From DASPHG01 sp963748315 (GTDB lineage: Bacteria > Actinomycetota > Thermoleophilia > Solirubrobacterales > Thermoleophilaceae), in NCBI GenBank assembly GCA_963748315.1, contig CAVVIK010000005.1, forward strand, positions 372,001 through 436,000: 64,000 bases of DNA, read 5' to 3'. The notes under the pieces were generated by a model that was not told where the DNA came from, did not search any database, and saw nothing but the letters and a program-made list of their open reading frames with translations. The translations under genes and the position numbers were made by a program. The first letter of the stretch is position 1; each line of letters begins with the position of its first letter. Shown here piece by piece: positions 45,354 to 54,286 of the stretch.

Positions 45354-46336
45354 AGTTGCTCTTGGATGCCTTTTCTGATGGTCGCGAGCAGCTCGTCGAG
45401 CGGCAGCTCGGACGATGCGCCCGCCGCCTGCCGGTGCCCGCCGCCGCCGAGGCCGCGCGCGATCCGCGAGACGTCCACGGTGCCGTCGGTCGAGCGCAGG
45501 CTGATCTTGCGGACGCCGGTGCGATCGTCGGCGAGCAGGTCTCTCACCAGCACCGCGACCTTCGTGCCGTCCACCGCGCGGAGGTGATCCACGATTCCCT
45601 CTGAGTCGGTCTCGACCGACCCGGTCTCCTCGAAGTCGGCGCGGGTCAGGCACGTGGCCGTCACGACGCCGTCGTCGTATCGGCGCACCGCGTTCAGGGC
45701 GCGCGAGAGCAGCTGAAGGCGGGCGTATGGGAGCTGCTCGTAGATCCGGCGGTTGATCGTGTGCGCGTCGAGGCCGGCCTCGATCAGCTCGGCCGCCATC
45801 TGATGGGAGCGCGCGGAGGTGTTCGCGTGCATGAACTTGCCGGTGTCCGTCACGAGTCCGACGTAGAGCGCGTCCGCGATCGGCGGCGTGATCTCCGCGC
45901 CCATCGCCTTGGCGATCTCCCAGACGATCTCGGCCGTGCACGACGCGCGCGCGTCGACGAGGTTGACGGTGCCGAAGCGCGTGTTGTCGTGGTGGTGGTC
46001 GATGTTCACGATGTGGACGCCGTCGCGCTGGAGGAAGTCCACCGGCATGCGGTCGATGTTTCCGCAGTCCAGGAACATCACCGTGCGCTCGGCGAGGTCG
46101 GCCGGCGGCTCGTTCTGCACCTCGTCGAGCGGCATCGACTGGTACTCCCACGGCAGCGGGAACTCTTCCGCGGCCAGGAACATCACAGAGTCCTTGCCGA
46201 GCTGCTTGAGCAGCTCGTGCATCCCCAGCAGCGAGCCGAGCGCGTCACCATCCGGGTTCTCGTGCGTCGTCAGGAGGAACTTCTGGGACGAGCGGATCTC
46301 CTCGATGACCTCGTCGAGCTCGACCGCGACGCTCAC
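45350..46336 (-). CDS. nrnA: DHH/DHHA1 bifunctional oligoribonuclease/PAP phosphatase NrnA-like
   Basis: A 328-residue DHH-superfamily phosphoesterase that degrades nanoRNAs and pAp in characterised relatives. Motifs: TTHENPDGDALGS (motif I), FLDCGN, IDHHHDNTRFG (DHH) and DTGKFMHANT. The DHHA1 domain ends with GLGGGGHRQAAG. GTG 46336 overlaps the repaired rbfA stop as GTGA. rbfA-nrnA-truB-ribF is a standard Gram-positive order. Confidence 0.92.
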   Translation of the reverse strand: MSVAVELDEVIEEIRSSQKFLLTTHENPDGDALGSLLGMHELLKQLGKDSVMFLAAEEFPLPWEYQSMPLDEVQNEPPADLAERTVMFLDCGNIDRMPVDFLQRDGVHIVNIDHHHDNTRFGTVNLVDARASCTAEIVWEIAKAMGAEITPPIADALYVGLVTDTGKFMHANTSARSHQMAAELIEAGLDAHTINRRIYEQLPYARLQLLSRALNAVRRYDDGVVTATCLTRADFEETGSVETDSEGIVDHLRAVDGTKVAVLVRDLLADDRTGVRKISLRSTDGTVDVSRIARGLGGGGHRQAAGASSELPLDELLATIRKGIQEQL

Positions 46337-46678
46337 TTGCCCTCCTCCTCTTCGAGCAGCCCGCTGATCCGCATGCCCGGTGTCGATCGAGTCGTCGTAG
46401 ACGAACTCGAGGACGGGCGTGCGCTTCAGCCGCAGCTCGTCCGCGACCTGGCTCTGGAGGTAGCCGTGCGAGGCCTCGAGCCCCGCCAGCGTGCGGGCAC
46501 GCTCGTCCTCGTCACCGAGAACGGAGACGTATACGCGCGCGCTGCGCAGGTCGGGGCTGGTCTCAACGGACGTCACTGTCACAAAGCCAACGCGCGGGTC
46601 ACGCAGATCTCCTGCGATGTGGGTCGAGAGGACCTCCTTGACGGCCTCGTTGACCCTCCGCATCCGGGCGCCGGGCAT
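46333..46678 (-). CDS. rbfA: Ribosome-binding factor A (frameshifted near the end)
   Basis: Late 30S-maturation factor. It begins PGARMRRVNEAVKEVLSTH and contains DPRVGFVTVTSVETSPDLRSARVYVSV, the RbfA signature with its KH-type fold. A break near 46378-46382 is repaired by removing one G. The protein then ends MRISGLLEEEEGK (114 residues), with its stop overlapping nrnA as GTGA. The overlap supports the repair. ATG 46678 is one base after the DUF503 stop. Confidence 0.9.
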
Positions 46679-46679
46679 C

Positions 46680-46982
46680 CTAGTGAAGCGCCTCGTCGGT
46701 AGAGACCACGGCTCTTTCAACGCGGACACCCTGCGGAAATTGCCCGTCGAGCCAGCGCTCAATCCTGTCGGCACAGACGTTTACATCGGCGAGCGTACGC
46801 CCGACGAGCGACGCAGTCAGCGTCGATCGCTGCCAGAGGTCGTGGTGGTCGGTCTCGGCGACCGCGGCGCCGAAGCGCTGGTGGAGCTGCGCCTTCACCG
46901 ACTGAAGCTCCTTCCGCTTTCCCTTGAGGCTCCCGTTGTCCGGGAAGTGCAGGTGAATCTCGAGCAGCGCTACGAAGCTCAC
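46680..46982 (-). CDS. DUF503 (YlxP-like) protein
   Basis: A 100-residue protein usually found between infB and rbfA in Gram-positives and thought to help ribosome or translation-factor function. Typical start VALLEIHLHFPDNGSLKGKR and FGAAVAETDHHDLWQRSTL. GTG 46982 overlaps the infB stop as GTGA. Confidence 0.88.
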   Translation of the reverse strand: MSFVALLEIHLHFPDNGSLKGKRKELQSVKAQLHQRFGAAVAETDHHDLWQRSTLTASLVGRTLADVNVCADRIERWLDGQFPQGVRVERAVVSTDEALH

Positions 46983-49178
46983 TCGAGCTCGCGCTCAACC
47001 TGCTTCGTCTCGTAGACCTCGAGCTCGTCGCCTTCCTTCACGTCGGGATAGTTCTCGAGCACGATGCCGCACTCCTGTCCCTCGGTGACCTCGGAGACGT
47101 CGTTCTGGAAGCGGCGGAGCGAAGCGATCCGGCCGTCGTGGATGATCGTCCCGTCGCGCACCAGGCGCACCTGCGCGCCGCGGCGGACGGTGCCGCTCGT
47201 GACGAAGCAGCCCGCGATCGTGCCGACTCGCGACGCCTTGAACGTCTGGCGCACCTCGGCGCTCGCGATCGTCTGCTCGACCTCCTCCGGCTTGAGGAGG
47301 CCCTCCATCGAGTTCCGCAGGTCCTCGATGATCTTGTAGATCACCGTGTAGGTGCGGATCTCGACGCCCTCGCGGGCGGCCACGGCGCGCGCGTCGCCGA
47401 CGGGCCGGACGTTGAAGCCGATGACGACCGCGTTCGACGCGGCCGCGAGCATCACGTCGGACTCCGTGATGCCGCCGACGCCGTCGCGCACCGTCGTGAC
47501 GGTGACCTGCTGCTGCGGCAGCTTCGCGACCTCGTCGGCGAGCGCCTCGAGCGAGCCCGCGACGTCCGCCTTGACGATCAGCGGCAGCTCGGCCAGCTCG
47601 CCCGCCTGCGCGCGCTTGAAGACGTCCTCGAGCGAGACGCGCACGCCCTGGCGGCGCGCGAGCGACTCGGTCTTGAGCCTGTGGGCGCGCTCGCCCGCGA
47701 GCTGGCGAGCGGTCCGATCGTTCTCGACGACACGCGCGCGCTCGCCCGCCTCCGGGACGCCGTCGAAGCCGAGCACCTCGACCGGCATGCCCGGCGTGGC
47801 CTCGGTCACGCGGTCGCCGCGGTAGTCGTGCATCGCGCGGACGCGGCCCCAGTGCGCGCCGGCCACGAGCGCGTCGCCGACCTTCAGCGTGCCGCGGTCG
47901 ACGAGCAGGCTGACCACGGGGCCGCGGCCCGGGTCGAGCCGCGACTCGATCACGGTGCCCGACGCCTCGGTCTCCGGGTTCGCCTTCAGCTCCTCGAGCT
48001 CGGCGACGGTGACGATCGTCTCGAGCAGGTCGGGCAGGTTCTGCTTCGTCTTCGCCGACACGTCGACGAACTCGGTGTCGCCGCCCCAGTCGGCGGGGGT
48101 CAGACCCTGGTTCGCGAGCTCGCCGCGCACGCGGTTCGGGTCCGCGCCCTCCTTGTCGATCTTGTTGACCGCGATCAGGATCGGCACGTCGGCGGCCTTC
48201 GCGTGGTCGAGCGCCTCGACCGTCTGCGGCATCACGCCGTCGTCGGCCGCGACCACGATCACCGCGATGTCGGTGACCTTCGCGCCGCGGGCGCGCATGG
48301 CCGTGAACGCCTGGTGGCCCGGCGTGTCCAGGAACGTGATCGTGTTGCCGTCGTGGCGCACCTGATACGCGCCGATGTGCTGGGTGATGCCGCCGGCCTC
48401 ACCGGCCGCGACCTCCGTCTCGCGGATCGCGTCGAGCAGCGACGTCTTGCCGTGGTCGACGTGGCCCATGATCGTGACGACCGGCGGGCGGTCGACGAGC
48501 TCGTCTTCGGCGTCCTCGAACTCGGGCTCCTCCTCGACCTCGTCGGCCGCGTGGACGATCTCGACCTTCTTCTCGAACGAGTCGGCGAGCACCTCGATCG
48601 CCTCGTCCGGGAGCGTCTGCGTCAGCGTGGCCATCTCGCCGAGCTCCATCAGCTTCTTGATCACCTCGGCCGACGAGAGCCCGAGCGACTCGGCGATCTC
48701 GCCCACCGTCGCGCCGGAGGGCACCGGAGTCGGTGGCGCCTCGACCGGCTCTGGAGCGGGCGCGTTCAGGTCGGGCTCGACCCAGGGCGTGCGGCGACGG
48801 CGGCCGCGACGGCGCGGCGGCTGCTGCGGGGGCGGCGGGCCCTGCTGGCGGCGCGAGGCCTGAGAGTCGATCACGACGCGGCGGCGACGGCCGGCGGCCC
48901 CGCCTCCGCCGTCCGAGCGCACCGGGCGCTGCGGCCGCGGAGCCGGCTTCTGCTGCGGAGCCGGCTTCGCGGGCGCAGCCTGCTCGGGCGCCTCCTTCGG
49001 CGGGAGCGGCCTTCGCCTCGCCGCCTCCGTTGCCCGCGAACGCGCGCTCGATCTCGGCCTCGTCGACGCTCGAGGCGGCCGCCTTCACGTCGAGTCCCGC
49101 GCCCTGGAGCACGGCGAGAACCTCCTTGGAGGAGATCCCCTTCTCTTTGGCTATCTCGTGAACGCGCTTCTTCGCCAT
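46979..49178 (-). CDS. infB: Translation initiation factor IF-2 (frameshifted in the N-terminal region)
   Basis: Initiator-tRNA GTPase. The N-terminal helical domain (KKRVHEIAKEKGISSKEVL) leads to a Pro/Ala/Arg-rich linker and a second IF2-N domain. The G domain has MGHVDHGKTSLLD, DTPGHQAF and NKIDKEGAD; domains II-IV complete the protein. A break near 48995-49008 in the linker is repaired by removing one base, giving 732 residues. Given that IF-2 is essential, this is almost certainly a sequence error. ATG 49178 overlaps the nusA stop (TGATG). Confidence 0.95.
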
Positions 49179-50725
49179 CAGGACTCCGTGATCGTCTCCT
49201 CAGGCTTTGGCTCTGGCTCCGCCTCCGGCTCCGGCTCGGGCTCGACCTCGACTTCGCCGGTCGCGTCGTCGACCGCCGACTCGTCCTCCGTCGGAGCAGC
49301 CTGCTCGGTGCCGGCAGCCTCGTCGACTACCTCGTCCTCGGCGGGCTCGGCGGGAGCCTCTGCCGCGGGGGCCTCGGCCTCCTCCTCGGGCGGCGGTACC
49401 TGCTCGGAGGCGGGCGCCTCCTCAGCGGCCGGCTCGGCCGCCGCCGGCACCTCCTCCTCCGCAGGCGGCTCGCCGCCGACGTGGTCGCTACCGGTGCCCT
49501 CGAGCTCCTGGTGCGCGGGCAGGCCGCAGTAGCGCGAGCCCGGCAGCGCGGCGTTCGGGCAGCGGCGGCCGGAGGTGAGGATCGCGGCGCAGCGGCCCTG
49601 CTGCTCCTCCTCCTCGAAGCCCATCTCCGCCTCTTCCTTCGCGAAGTCGGTCTCCGAGCGGATGTCCACGCGCCAGCCGGTCAGCCGGGCGGCGAGGCGG
49701 GCGTTCTGCCCCTCCTTGCCGATCGCGAGCGAGAGCTGGTCGTCCGGAACGATGACCGTCGCCTGCTTTGCGTCGTCGTCGACCAGGACCTCACGCACAC
49801 GCGCGGGCGAGAGCGCCTTTGCGACGAAGCGCGCCGGCTCCTCGTTGAACGGGATGATGTCGATCTTCTCGCCGCGCAACTCGGACACGACCATGCGCAC
49901 GCGCGAGCCTCGCGGGCCGACGCAGGCACCGACGGGGTCGACGCCACTGGCGTGCGAGACGACCGCGATCTTCGAGCGGTAGCCGGGCTCACGGGCGACA
50001 GCCTGGATCTCGACGAGCCCGTCGGCGATCTCCGGCACCTCGAGTTCGAACAGCTTTCGGATGAGCTCCGGCGAACGGCGCGAGACGACGATCGACGGCC
50101 CCTTCGCCTGGTTGGAGACGTCGGTGATGATCGCCTTGACACGCGCGCCGTGGTCGTAGCGCTCCTGCGGCACCTGCTCGGACTTCGGCAGCAGCGCCTC
50201 CACGCGCTCACGGAGCTGGACGAGCGTGTAGCGCGAGTCGGACTGCTGGACGATGCCTGTGATCAGCTCGCCGACGCGGTCCTGGTACTCGTCGAACATC
50301 ATGTCGCGCTCGGCCTCGCGGATCCGCTGGAGGATCACCTGCTTCGCCGTCTGGGCGGCGATGCGGCCGAAGTCGTCGGGCGTGACGTCGCGCTCGTTGA
50401 TCTGATCGCGGTACTGCGCGAGCATCTCGGGATCGAGCTCGGGCTCGGCGGGCTCGCGCATCTCCCCCGTCTCCGGGTCCACCTCGGGCTCGGCCGGCTC
50501 GACCTCGGCGAGGAGCTTCTCCTCGAGCTCCTCCGGCACCATCAGCTCGAAGACACGGAAGTCGGCGGATTGCCGATCCATGTCGACGCGCGCGTACTTC
50601 GCCGCGCCCGGCTGCTTCTTGTACGCGGACAGGAGGGCATCTTCGAGCGCGAGCATCAGGCGCTCGGCGGAGATGCCCTTCTCACGCTCGAGCAGGTGTA
50701 CCGCTTCGACGATCTCCTTGGACAT
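49178..50725 (-). CDS. nusA: Transcription factor NusA with an extra C-terminal Cys3His motif and acidic tail
   Basis: Elongation/termination factor. The N-terminal RNAP-binding domain carries an acidic insertion (about 70-100). S1 (about 140-205) and two KH domains (PVGACVGPRGSRVRMV; LSLAIGKEGQNARLAARLTGW) follow. After KH2 comes C-x9-C-x10-C-x4-H (C379, C389, C400, H405; GRCAAILTSGRRC...GSRYCGLPAH), then a Pro/Glu-rich tail of about 105 residues. The extra motif is not part of standard NusA. ylxR, usually between nusA and infB, is absent here. AGGAG precedes ATG 50725. Confidence 0.94.
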   Translation of the reverse strand: MSKEIVEAVHLLEREKGISAERLMLALEDALLSAYKKQPGAAKYARVDMDRQSADFRVFELMVPEELEEKLLAEVEPAEPEVDPETGEMREPAEPELDPEMLAQYRDQINERDVTPDDFGRIAAQTAKQVILQRIREAERDMMFDEYQDRVGELITGIVQQSDSRYTLVQLRERVEALLPKSEQVPQERYDHGARVKAIITDVSNQAKGPSIVVSRRSPELIRKLFELEVPEIADGLVEIQAVAREPGYRSKIAVVSHASGVDPVGACVGPRGSRVRMVVSELRGEKIDIIPFNEEPARFVAKALSPARVREVLVDDDAKQATVIVPDDQLSLAIGKEGQNARLAARLTGWRVDIRSETDFAKEEAEMGFEEEEQQGRCAAILTSGRRCPNAALPGSRYCGLPAHQELEGTGSDHVGGEPPAEEEVPAAAEPAAEEAPASEQVPPPEEEAEAPAAEAPAEPAEDEVVDEAAGTEQAAPTEDESAVDDATGEVEVEPEPEPEAEPEPKPEETITES

Positions 50726-50732
50726 CTCTCTC

Positions 50733-51158
50733 CTAGTCCTCCAACAGGTTGCTCTTGTGAATGTCGGCGAGCGGGATCCGCACGATCCCGGCTTCCGCCG
50801 CAACCGACACCGCGTCGTCGGCCGCCTCTACCAGCTCGCCGCTGAAGCTCTTCGAGCCATCGATCGGCGTCCGCGTGCGCACACGCACGCGGTGCCCGAT
50901 GTAGCGACGAAAGTGCTCCGGCTTCGCGAGCGGGCGGTCGGGCCCCGGTGAGGAGACCTCGAGCCCGTAGTCCTGCAGCAGATCGCGGAGGTGGCCGGTG
51001 ACGCGCTCGCACAACTCGAGGTCGACGCCGTCGGGGTGGTCGATGAACAGCCGGACCCGCTCCGATCCGACCTGCTCCGCCAGCAGCACTTCGACCTCCG
51101 GCAGGACGGAGGAAAGACGGCTCTCGATGTGCTCCTGGATAGTGCTCTGAGTCTGCAT
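50733..51158 (-). CDS. rimP: Ribosome maturation factor RimP
   Basis: Needed for 30S subunit maturation. A 141-residue protein with the RimP N-domain (EVLLAEQVGSERVRLFIDHPDG, LDLELC-type segment) and the SPGPDRPL signature before the C-domain. ATG 51158 is nine bases after a terminator-like U-tract and has no Shine-Dalgarno. The frame opens earlier at GTG 51191, inside the hairpin, with GGGAGG upstream, so a longer form is possible. First gene of rimP-nusA-infB-DUF503-rbfA-nrnA-truB-ribF. Confidence 0.92.
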   Translation of the reverse strand: MQTQSTIQEHIESRLSSVLPEVEVLLAEQVGSERVRLFIDHPDGVDLELCERVTGHLRDLLQDYGLEVSSPGPDRPLAKPEHFRRYIGHRVRVRTRTPIDGSKSFSGELVEAADDAVSVAAEAGIVRIPLADIHKSNLLED

Positions 51159-51165
51159 TTGGACG

Positions 51166-51192
51166 AAAAAAAGGTGGGCTGCGAAGCCCACC
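51166..51192 (-). terminator. Terminator hairpin in the rimP leader
   Basis: On the minus strand, GGTGGGCT-TCGC-AGCCCACC (perfect 8-bp stem, UUCG-type loop) followed by seven T residues, ending eight bases before the rimP ATG. It could simply end the dtd transcript. A -10-like TATACT between dtd and this hairpin suggests that rimP transcripts must also pass it, making an attenuator possible. Confidence 0.85.
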
Positions 51193-51197
51193 CCAGG

Positions 51198-51215
51198 TGC
51201 GGCCTCCCGGCCGCA
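51198..51215 (-). promoter_or_regulatory. Second hairpin of the rimP leader
   Basis: TGCGGCC-GGGA-GGCCGCA on the minus strand, a perfect 7-bp stem with a GNRA-type loop, immediately upstream of the terminator hairpin. It could be an anti-terminator partner or a protein-binding element of the leader. Confidence 0.5.
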
Positions 51216-51237
51216 GATGAAGTTCTAGCGATGACGG

Positions 51238-51243
51238 AGTATA
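51238..51243 (-). promoter_or_regulatory. Putative -10 of the rimP-nusA-infB operon
   Basis: TATACT on the minus strand, five of six to consensus, just after the dtd stop. A TTGACG lies only 12 bases upstream, too close for a normal -35. If used, the transcript carries a leader of about 75 bases containing both hairpins. Confidence 0.45.
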
Positions 51244-51250
51244 GAGCCGT

Positions 51251-51673
51251 TCACGCGTCAATCACGAGCGTGACGGGACCGTCGTTGACGAGCTCGACGG
51301 CCATCCGTGCGCCGAAGCGGCCGCCCTGTGCGCCGAGCGCCGCGCGCACCCGCTCGACGAGCGGCTCCGCCACCTCCGGGCGCGCGGCGCAGGCGTAGCT
51401 CGGCCGGTTGCCCTTGCGGGCGTCGCCGTAGACGGTGAAGTTCGACACGACGAGCAGCTCGGCGCCGACGTCGCGCACGGACAGGTTCATCTTGCCGGCG
51501 TCGTCCTCGAACACCCGCAATGCCTCCAGCTTGGCGGCGAGCTTGTCGGCCTCGGCCTCGCCGTCGCCATCGCGCACGCCCAAGAGCACGAGCAGCCCAC
51601 GCCCGATCGACCCGACCACCTCGCCGTCGACGGTGACGGACGCCGACGACACACGTTGCACGACTGCGCGCAT
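51251..51673 (-). CDS. dtd: D-aminoacyl-tRNA deacylase
   Basis: Hydrolyses D-aminoacyl-tRNAs. A 140-residue protein with the starting MRAVVQRVSSASVTVDGEVV, the SNFTVYGDARKGNRPSY motif and the ending LVNDGPVTLVIDA, in which the Gly-cisPro-type NDGPVT segment is conserved. ATG 51673 was chosen because it matches the family start. Divergent from the YbjN-like gene by 25 bases. Confidence 0.95.
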   Translation of the reverse strand: MRAVVQRVSSASVTVDGEVVGSIGRGLLVLLGVRDGDGEAEADKLAAKLEALRVFEDDAGKMNLSVRDVGAELLVVSNFTVYGDARKGNRPSYACAARPEVAEPLVERVRAALGAQGGRFGARMAVELVNDGPVTLVIDA

Positions 51674-51698
51674 CGCGCGCACCGTACCCTGGGTCGCG

Positions 51699-52079
51699 AT
51701 GGCGGCGGTGGACGTGATCACGGACTACATCGCGGCGCTGCCTGGCGACACGCGCCGCGTCGCGAACGGCGAATGGGGAGTCACTCTCGACGAGGAACGC
51801 GGCGGCGGGTGGCCGCTCGACGTGGGGCTGCGGCTCGCCGACGGCCTGCTGCGCGTCCAGGCGTTCGCCCTCCCGTATCGCGAGGGACTCGACTTCGGCC
51901 AGGTCCTGCATTGGAACCGCCAGACGCGGCTCGCGCGCTTCGCATGCACGCGCTCGGGCGACATCTGGGTCCAGGCCGACCTGCCGGCGGAAGCGGTGAG
52001 CTCGGAACAGCTCGACCGGCTCCTGGGGCTGGTCGTGGAGGGCGCGCTGAATGCGCGGGCGTACGCGAGCCGGCTCTGA
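51699..52079 (+). CDS. YbjN-like/type III secretion chaperone-fold hypothetical protein
   Basis: A 126-residue acidic alpha/beta protein. Its sequence pattern (WPLDVGLRLADGLLRVQAFALP; LHWNRQTRLARFACTRSGDIWVQADLP) matches YbjN/chaperone-fold domains, in which a two-layer sheet packs on helices. Function is unknown. ATG 51699 could be replaced by GTG 51708. The SGNH gene follows after four bases, so they are probably cotranscribed. Confidence 0.6.
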   Translation: MAAVDVITDYIAALPGDTRRVANGEWGVTLDEERGGGWPLDVGLRLADGLLRVQAFALPYREGLDFGQVLHWNRQTRLARFACTRSGDIWVQADLPAEAVSSEQLDRLLGLVVEGALNARAYASRL

Positions 52080-52083
52080 CGCC

Positions 52084-53911
52084 ATGGTCCGATCGCTCCT
52101 GGCCGCCGTCCTCCTGCTGCTGGGATCCGCGGCGGCGGCGGAAGCCGCACCGCGCGTCCTCGTGACCGGCGACTCGCTCGTGCAGCCGCTCGACGACCTG
52201 ATGGTGCGCCCCGTCGCGCGCGCGGGCGGGCGCGCGATCAGGGATCCGCGGCCGGGAACCAGCCTGACGCGGCCGCTGATCCTCGACTGGGAGAAGCTCG
52301 CCCGGCGACAGGTTCGCAAGCACAGGCCGCGCGCGACCGTGGTCTTCATCGGCGCGGGCGACACGGGGTCGCTGACCACCGACCGCGGACGGAGCGTTCC
52401 GTGCTGCCAGCGAGAGTGGATCGACGCCTACGCGGATCGGGTCGAGCGGATGATGCGGACGTACATGCGCCGCAAGCGGCGCCACGTCTACTGGCTGACG
52501 CTGCCCATGCCGCGGCAGGACGATCGCCGTCAGCAGTTCCTCGCAATCAACTACGCGATCGCGCAGGCGGCCCGCAAGGCGGGTTCGAAGACGCACGTGA
52601 TCGACACCGTGCCCGTGCTCTCACCCGGGAACCGGTTCCACCGCAAGTTGCGCTACCGCGGCGAGTCCGTCGTGGTGCGCGACGGCGACGGTGTGCATCT
52701 GACGAAGGACGGCTCGCGGATCGCGCGTGACCTCGTGCTGCGCGCCATGCGCTCGGACGGCGCGCTGCAGTCCACCGCACGCACTGCCGCCACGGCCGGA
52801 ACAGCCACCCTCGCCTATGAGGAGCCGCTGCCCGAACTCGAGATCGGTGCGGCGTACGCCCTCTCGGTCGAGGCCGGGCAGGCTGCGTCCAACCTCATAA
52901 CGGTCGGTCGAAGGCACCGGCGGATTCCTGGTCACGGACGCCGGCGCCCCGCTTCAGCCTGGAGAGGGATGCGTGGCGGTGACGGCCCAGACCGTGCGCT
53001 GTTCCACGACGCGCGAGGCCACCGACCGCAGTGTGTTCGTCGACTCCCGTGGCGGGGGCGACCAGATCTCGCTGGCGCGCGTAAACCCCGACACCCTCGC
53101 GGAGGCGCGGGCCGGCGGCGGCCGCGACCTGGTTTACGGCAGCCCTGGCAGTGACCTCTTGGACGGGGGCGCGGGCCGCGACGGCCTGGACGGCGCCAGC
53201 GGCGACGACGTGCTCGACGGCGGCGCCGGCGATGACACCGCGGTCGGCGGCGACGGCCGGGACACGCTGTCCTACCAGCGGCGCACGCGGCCGGTCACCG
53301 TCGACCTCGCACGGCATCGGGGCGGGGCCCGAGGCGAACGCGACGCCGTCTTCGAGATCGAGACCGTTATCGGCAGCAGCGCCGCCGATGTCCTTCGGGG
53401 GACGAGCGAAGCCGACTCGCTCGTCGGCGGCGAGGGCGCCGCTCGCGACCGCGTCAACGGACGTGCGGGCGACGACGCGCTCATCGGCTACAGGGGAATC
53501 GGTGGGCGCGGTGACGACGTCGTCGATGCGCCACGCCCGTCGTGCGGCCGCGGCCACGACGCGGTCTTTCTCCCCACACAGCACTCGCGGGGCCCGTTTC
53601 CGCACGGTTGCGAGCGCGTCACGATGTTCTACGTCGTGCTCCGCGCACGACCGATCGCCACCTCCAGGCGGCGCGCCGTCTTCGGCGTCCGTTGCCGCGA
53701 CCCGGGGCGCTGCCGCGGCGCGCTCGAGTTGCGTGATGCCCACGGCGTGATCGGCCGCGGCCGGTTCGACCTGCGGCAACGGGAGGGATCCGAGCGCCTC
53801 CACCGGGTACGGGTTCGGTTCGCGCGCCGGCCCGCGCGCCGCGTCGCGACCCTGCACGTCAGCGGTGTGCGCGCCTATCAGGCGTCGAGCTTCAGGCTGC
53901 GACTGGGCTGA
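52084..53911 (+). CDS. Secreted SGNH hydrolase fused to RTX-type calcium-binding repeats (frameshifted)
   Basis: The signal peptide VRSLLAAVLLLLGSAAAAEA is followed by an SGNH/DUF459-like esterase domain, with the nucleophile Ser31 in VTGDSLVQP and the Asp/His pair in DGVHLTKDG. A beta domain and RTX nonapeptide repeats (GSDLLDGGAGRDGLDGASGDD) then follow, and a C-terminal beta domain ends it. A break near 52902 (extra G in GGTCGGTCG) splits the halves. Removing one base gives 608 residues. Two adjacent genes with a lost start remain possible, since no second signal peptide is seen. Confidence 0.65.
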
Positions 53912-53917
53912 CCGCCG

Positions 53918-54286
53918 TCAGGCGGTGCGCAGCCTGTCCCGGTACGCGCGGTAGTCGGCGCGGTCGGGGCGCAGGTTGCACGCGAGCGCGAGGTGGCGGC
54001 GGGCCTCGGCCCAGCGGCCGGTCTTCTCGAGCGAGCGGCCGAGGCAGAAGTGCGCGAAGTCGTTCACCGGCGCGCGCTCGACGACGGCGCGGAACTCCTC
54101 GCTCGCCTGCGCGTACCGGCCCGAGCGGAAGTACGCCCGCCCGAGCGCCTCGCGAATCGACGTCTTGTCCGGCTCGAAGCGGCTGGCCTTCTCGAGCGGG
54201 ATCGCTGCGGCCGAGTAGTCGCCGGACTCAAGCAACGCGCTGCCGCGCTTGAACAGGTCGTAGACGTCAGGCCGGTCGTCGCTCAT
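53918..54286 (-). CDS. TPR-repeat protein
   Basis: A 122-residue all-helical protein made of about three tetratricopeptide repeats (YDLFKRGSALLESGDYSAAA; LGRAYFRSGRYAQASEEFRA; LGRSLEKTGRWAEARRHLAL), the usual protein-protein interaction scaffold. Its start overlaps the coaBC end by 20 bases. The partner is unknown. Confidence 0.85.
   Translation of the reverse strand: MSDDRPDVYDLFKRGSALLESGDYSAAAIPLEKASRFEPDKTSIREALGRAYFRSGRYAQASEEFRAVVERAPVNDFAHFCLGRSLEKTGRWAEARRHLALACNLRPDRADYRAYRDRLRTA

Noticed and set aside
48097..48107. Third GGGTCAGACCC copy as a functional element
   Set aside because: It lies within infB and encodes conserved residues (QGLTPAD), so the coding constraint explains it.
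47138..50845. A 1235-codon open frame on the plus strand opposite infB and nusA
   Set aside because: It is antisense to two certain genes and its composition (Arg/Leu/Asp/Val-rich, low complexity) is what high-GC shadow frames produce. No domain is recognisable.
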